A stretch of 8,736 nt of DNA from Paludibacter sp. Lineage in GTDB: Bacteria; Bacteroidota; Bacteroidia; Bacteroidales; Paludibacteraceae. Location of the stretch: assembly GCA_028705705.1 (NCBI GenBank), contig JAQWCZ010000071.1, forward strand, positions 1 through 8,736. The letters run 5' to 3'. Positions 7,625 to 8,736 of this stretch are shown one piece after another; position 1 is the stretch's first letter; each line of letters starts with the position of its first letter. Made by a program: the position numbers and the translations under genes. Below the pieces are notes generated by a model. The model saw only the letters and a list, made by a program, of their open reading frames with translations, had not been told where the DNA came from and made no database searches.

Positions 7625-7653
7625 TTGTTTTAAAAATTTATTCCATATCTTTG
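7625..7653 (+). promoter_or_regulatory. Promoter of panB (Bacteroidetes -33/-7 type)
   Basis: TATCTTTG (7646-7653) matches TAnnTTTG, with TTG (7625-7627) 18 bases upstream; another TTG at 7617 is too distant at 26 bases. Transcription would begin near 7659, about 18 nt before the panB ATG at 7677. The -7 octamer is identical to that of the DUF151 promoter. Its position downstream of the in-frame TTG at 7617 shows that codon cannot be the start of panB. Confidence 0.6.
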
Positions 7654-7676
7654 CAGCCAGATTAATAATAAAAATT

Positions 7677-8495
7677 ATGTCGATACACTTCGAAAATGTG
7701 CGCAGGGTAACTACCCAGCGTTTAATTGAAATGAAGAAAAGAGGTGAAAAAATAAGCATGTTAACTGCTTATGATTACACCATGGGAAGTATTGTTGACC
7801 GTGCAGGAGTTGATGTAATTCTCGTTGGAGATTCTGCATCCAATGTAATATGCGGAAATGTTACTACCTTGCCAATTACGTTGGATCAAATGATATTTTT
7901 GGCTAAATCGGTTGTTAGGGGAGTTAAACGGGCGCTTGTTGTCATTGATATGCCTTTTGGAACCTATCAGGGGAATTCACGTGAGGCAATAACGTCAGCC
8001 ATCAGAATTATGAAAGAAACCCATGGAGATTGTCTCAAAATGGAAGGCGGTGAAGAGGTCATTGAATCTATTAAAAGAGTTCTCAGCGCTGGCATTCCGG
8101 TAATGGGACATTTGGGATTAATGCCTCAATCAATCAATAAATACGGTACATATGCTGTAAGGGCTCAGGAGGAAGAAGAGGCTGAGAAGTTGATTCGGGA
8201 TGCGCATTTATTAGAAGAAACAGGGTGTTTCGGAATTGTATTGGAAAAAATACCAGCCAAACTGGCACAACAAATTGCTTCTGAGCTTACAATTCCTGTT
8301 ATCGGAATAGGTGCAGGAGGTGGTGTGGACGGTCAGGTGCTGGTTATTCACGATATGTTGGGACTCAACAACGACTTCTCTCCACGTTTTCTCAGAAGAT
8401 ATGCCAATTTAGAAGCAGTAATGGATAATGCCATTAAACATTATGTAGATGATGTTAAATCGGGTGATTTCCCGAATGAACAGGAACAGTATTGA
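7677..8495 (+). CDS. panB: 3-methyl-2-oxobutanoate hydroxymethyltransferase (ketopantoate hydroxymethyltransferase)
   Basis: PanB transfers a hydroxymethyl group from 5,10-methylenetetrahydrofolate to 2-oxoisovalerate, giving ketopantoate, the first committed step toward pantothenate and coenzyme A. The 272-aa cytoplasmic protein has the usual length and all family blocks: [13 protein letters not shown] (29-41), VGDS (50-53), DMPFGTY (91-97), KMEGG (121-125), [12 protein letters not shown] (141-152), LEKIP (189-193) and [21 protein letters not shown] (209-229). By alignment with known PanB, D52, D91 and E123 would bind Mg2+ and E190 would be the catalytic acid/base. Upstream in-frame TTG at 7617 would add 20 residues, but that segment covers the promoter, so the ATG at 7677 is chosen. 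No panC or panD is adjacent; panB appears to be a single-gene unit, divergent from the dehydratase operon and closed by the terminator at 8538. Confidence 0.97.
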   Translation: MSIHFENVRRVTTQRLIEMKKRGEKISMLTAYDYTMGSIVDRAGVDVILVGDSASNVICGNVTTLPITLDQMIFLAKSVVRGVKRALVVIDMPFGTYQGNSREAITSAIRIMKETHGDCLKMEGGEEVIESIKRVLSAGIPVMGHLGLMPQSINKYGTYAVRAQEEEEAEKLIRDAHLLEETGCFGIVLEKIPAKLAQQIASELTIPVIGIGAGGGVDGQVLVIHDMLGLNNDFSPRFLRRYANLEAVMDNAIKHYVDDVKSGDFPNEQEQY

Positions 8496-8516
8496 GGTCT
8501 ACAGTCTACGGTCTAT
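8496..8516 (+). repeat. Three tandem heptamers directly after the panB stop codon
   Basis: Immediately after the panB TGA (8493-8495) come three 7-base units: GGTCTAC, AGTCTAC and GGTCTAT. They share the core GTCTA and differ at the first and last positions; a partial GGAC follows. The array is not part of the terminator stem. A counterpart of the same unit length follows the opposing gnd stop codon. I know of no assigned function. Confidence 0.7.
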
Positions 8517-8537
8517 GGACATTGCTTTTAACAAATT

Positions 8538-8575
8538 AAAAGGCTGATTCGAATTATTCCGAATCAGCCTTTTTT
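8538..8575 (+). terminator. Rho-independent terminator of panB, probably bidirectional (also serving gnd)
   Basis: AAAAGGCTGATTCG (8538-8551) pairs perfectly with CGAATCAGCCTTTT (8560-8573) around an 8-base loop, giving a 14-bp stem with a GC-containing core, followed by a T-run (8570-8575). On the minus strand the stem is followed by TTTTAATTTG, so it can also end transcripts of the converging gnd gene. Confidence 0.92.
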
Positions 8576-8602
8576 GCATGAACCATTTACTACCACAAAA
8601 CT

Positions 8603-8623
8603 GTAATTCGTAAATCGTAAATT
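8603..8623 (-). repeat. Three tandem heptamers directly after the gnd stop codon
   Basis: On the minus strand, directly after the gnd TAG (8626-8624), come AATTTAC, GATTTAC and GAATTAC. On the plus strand they read as imperfect GTAAATC-like units. Unit length, copy number, the TAC unit ending and the position abutting a stop codon mirror the array behind panB, although the unit sequence is different. Confidence 0.65.
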
Positions 8624-8736
8624 CTATACTACATAAGTCGTAGAAGCGGTCTCTCCTCCTCTACCCGTCCAGTTGGTATGGAAGAATTCGCCTCTTGGTT
8701 TATCAACACGTTCGTAGGTATGGGCTCCAAAATAGT
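8624..8736 (-). CDS. gnd: 6-phosphogluconate dehydrogenase (decarboxylating), C-terminal end only
   Basis: The last 36 codons of a minus-strand gene enter from the right edge and end at TAG (8626-8624). The peptide begins [20 protein letters not shown] and ends [16 protein letters not shown]. The FGAHTYxRxDK...FHTxW block is the conserved C-terminal tail of 6-phosphogluconate dehydrogenase, which oxidatively decarboxylates 6-phosphogluconate to ribulose 5-phosphate with NAD(P)+ in the oxidative pentose phosphate pathway; this tail reaches into the active site of the partner subunit in the dimer. The extra Gly/Thr-rich end beyond the tryptophan is longer than in the E. coli enzyme and is typical of Bacteroidetes versions as I recall them. 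It converges on panB, with the terminator between them. Confidence 0.93.
   Translation of the reverse strand, partial: YFGAHTYERVDKPRGEFFHTNWTGRGGETASTTYVV

Noticed and set aside
7617..7676. N-terminal extension of PanB from a TTG codon
   Set aside because: The segment overlaps the promoter (7625-7653), and PanB proteins normally begin near the ATG at 7677.
7500..7676. A small gene or RNA in the divergent gap upstream of panB
   Set aside because: The gap is AT-rich, holds only the two promoters, and shows no stable hairpin, tRNA-like fold or credible small coding frame.
8603..8623. Heptamer arrays as a CRISPR array
   Set aside because: Units are 7 bases with no spacers, only three copies, and no cas genes.

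Overview
This window looks like ordinary chromosomal sequence from a member of the Bacteroidota, probably the order Bacteroidales. Four lines of evidence support this. Noncoding DNA is very AT-rich. Genes lack clear Shine-Dalgarno sequences. The divergent gaps carry good matches to the Bacteroidetes -7 promoter box TAnnTTTG. Protein details such as the C-terminal tail of 6-phosphogluconate dehydrogenase and the DUF151 protein with an apparent C-terminal UVR motif also fit this group. Genus cannot be fixed from the sequence alone.

Layout, left to right. (1) A DUF151 bifunctional-nuclease-family gene (minus, cut by the left edge) is divergent from smpB (plus), the tmRNA partner of ribosome rescue; the 135-bp gap between them holds promoters in both directions. 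(2) smpB converges, with only 14 bp between stop codons, on a minus-strand AMP-forming acyl-CoA synthetase. (3) Upstream of the synthetase lies a tight three-gene minus-strand operon. In transcription order it is a membrane-anchored nucleotide-sugar 4,6-dehydratase (CapD/FlaA1/WbpM type), a YdiF-like ABC-F ATPase (ATGA overlap), and a short RsmI-like tetrapyrrole-methylase-family methyltransferase (1-nt gap). A 10-bp inverted repeat abuts the operon's last stop codon, and the synthetase may have its own promoter. (4) panB (plus, first committed step of pantothenate/CoA synthesis) is divergent from that operon, again with facing promoters. (5) panB converges on the 3' end of gnd (minus, cut by the right edge). 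A strong, probably bidirectional hairpin terminator separates them, and an unusual three-unit heptamer repeat directly follows each of the two stop codons.

Functionally the genes are housekeeping: translation quality control and ribosome-associated factors (smpB, ABC-F, RsmI-like), envelope glycan precursor synthesis, fatty-acid activation, CoA biosynthesis and the pentose phosphate pathway. I see no mobile element, CRISPR array, phage gene, toxin-antitoxin pair, defence system or RNA gene. The most unusual observation is the paired heptamer triplets flanking the panB/gnd terminator. The remaining findings are modest.
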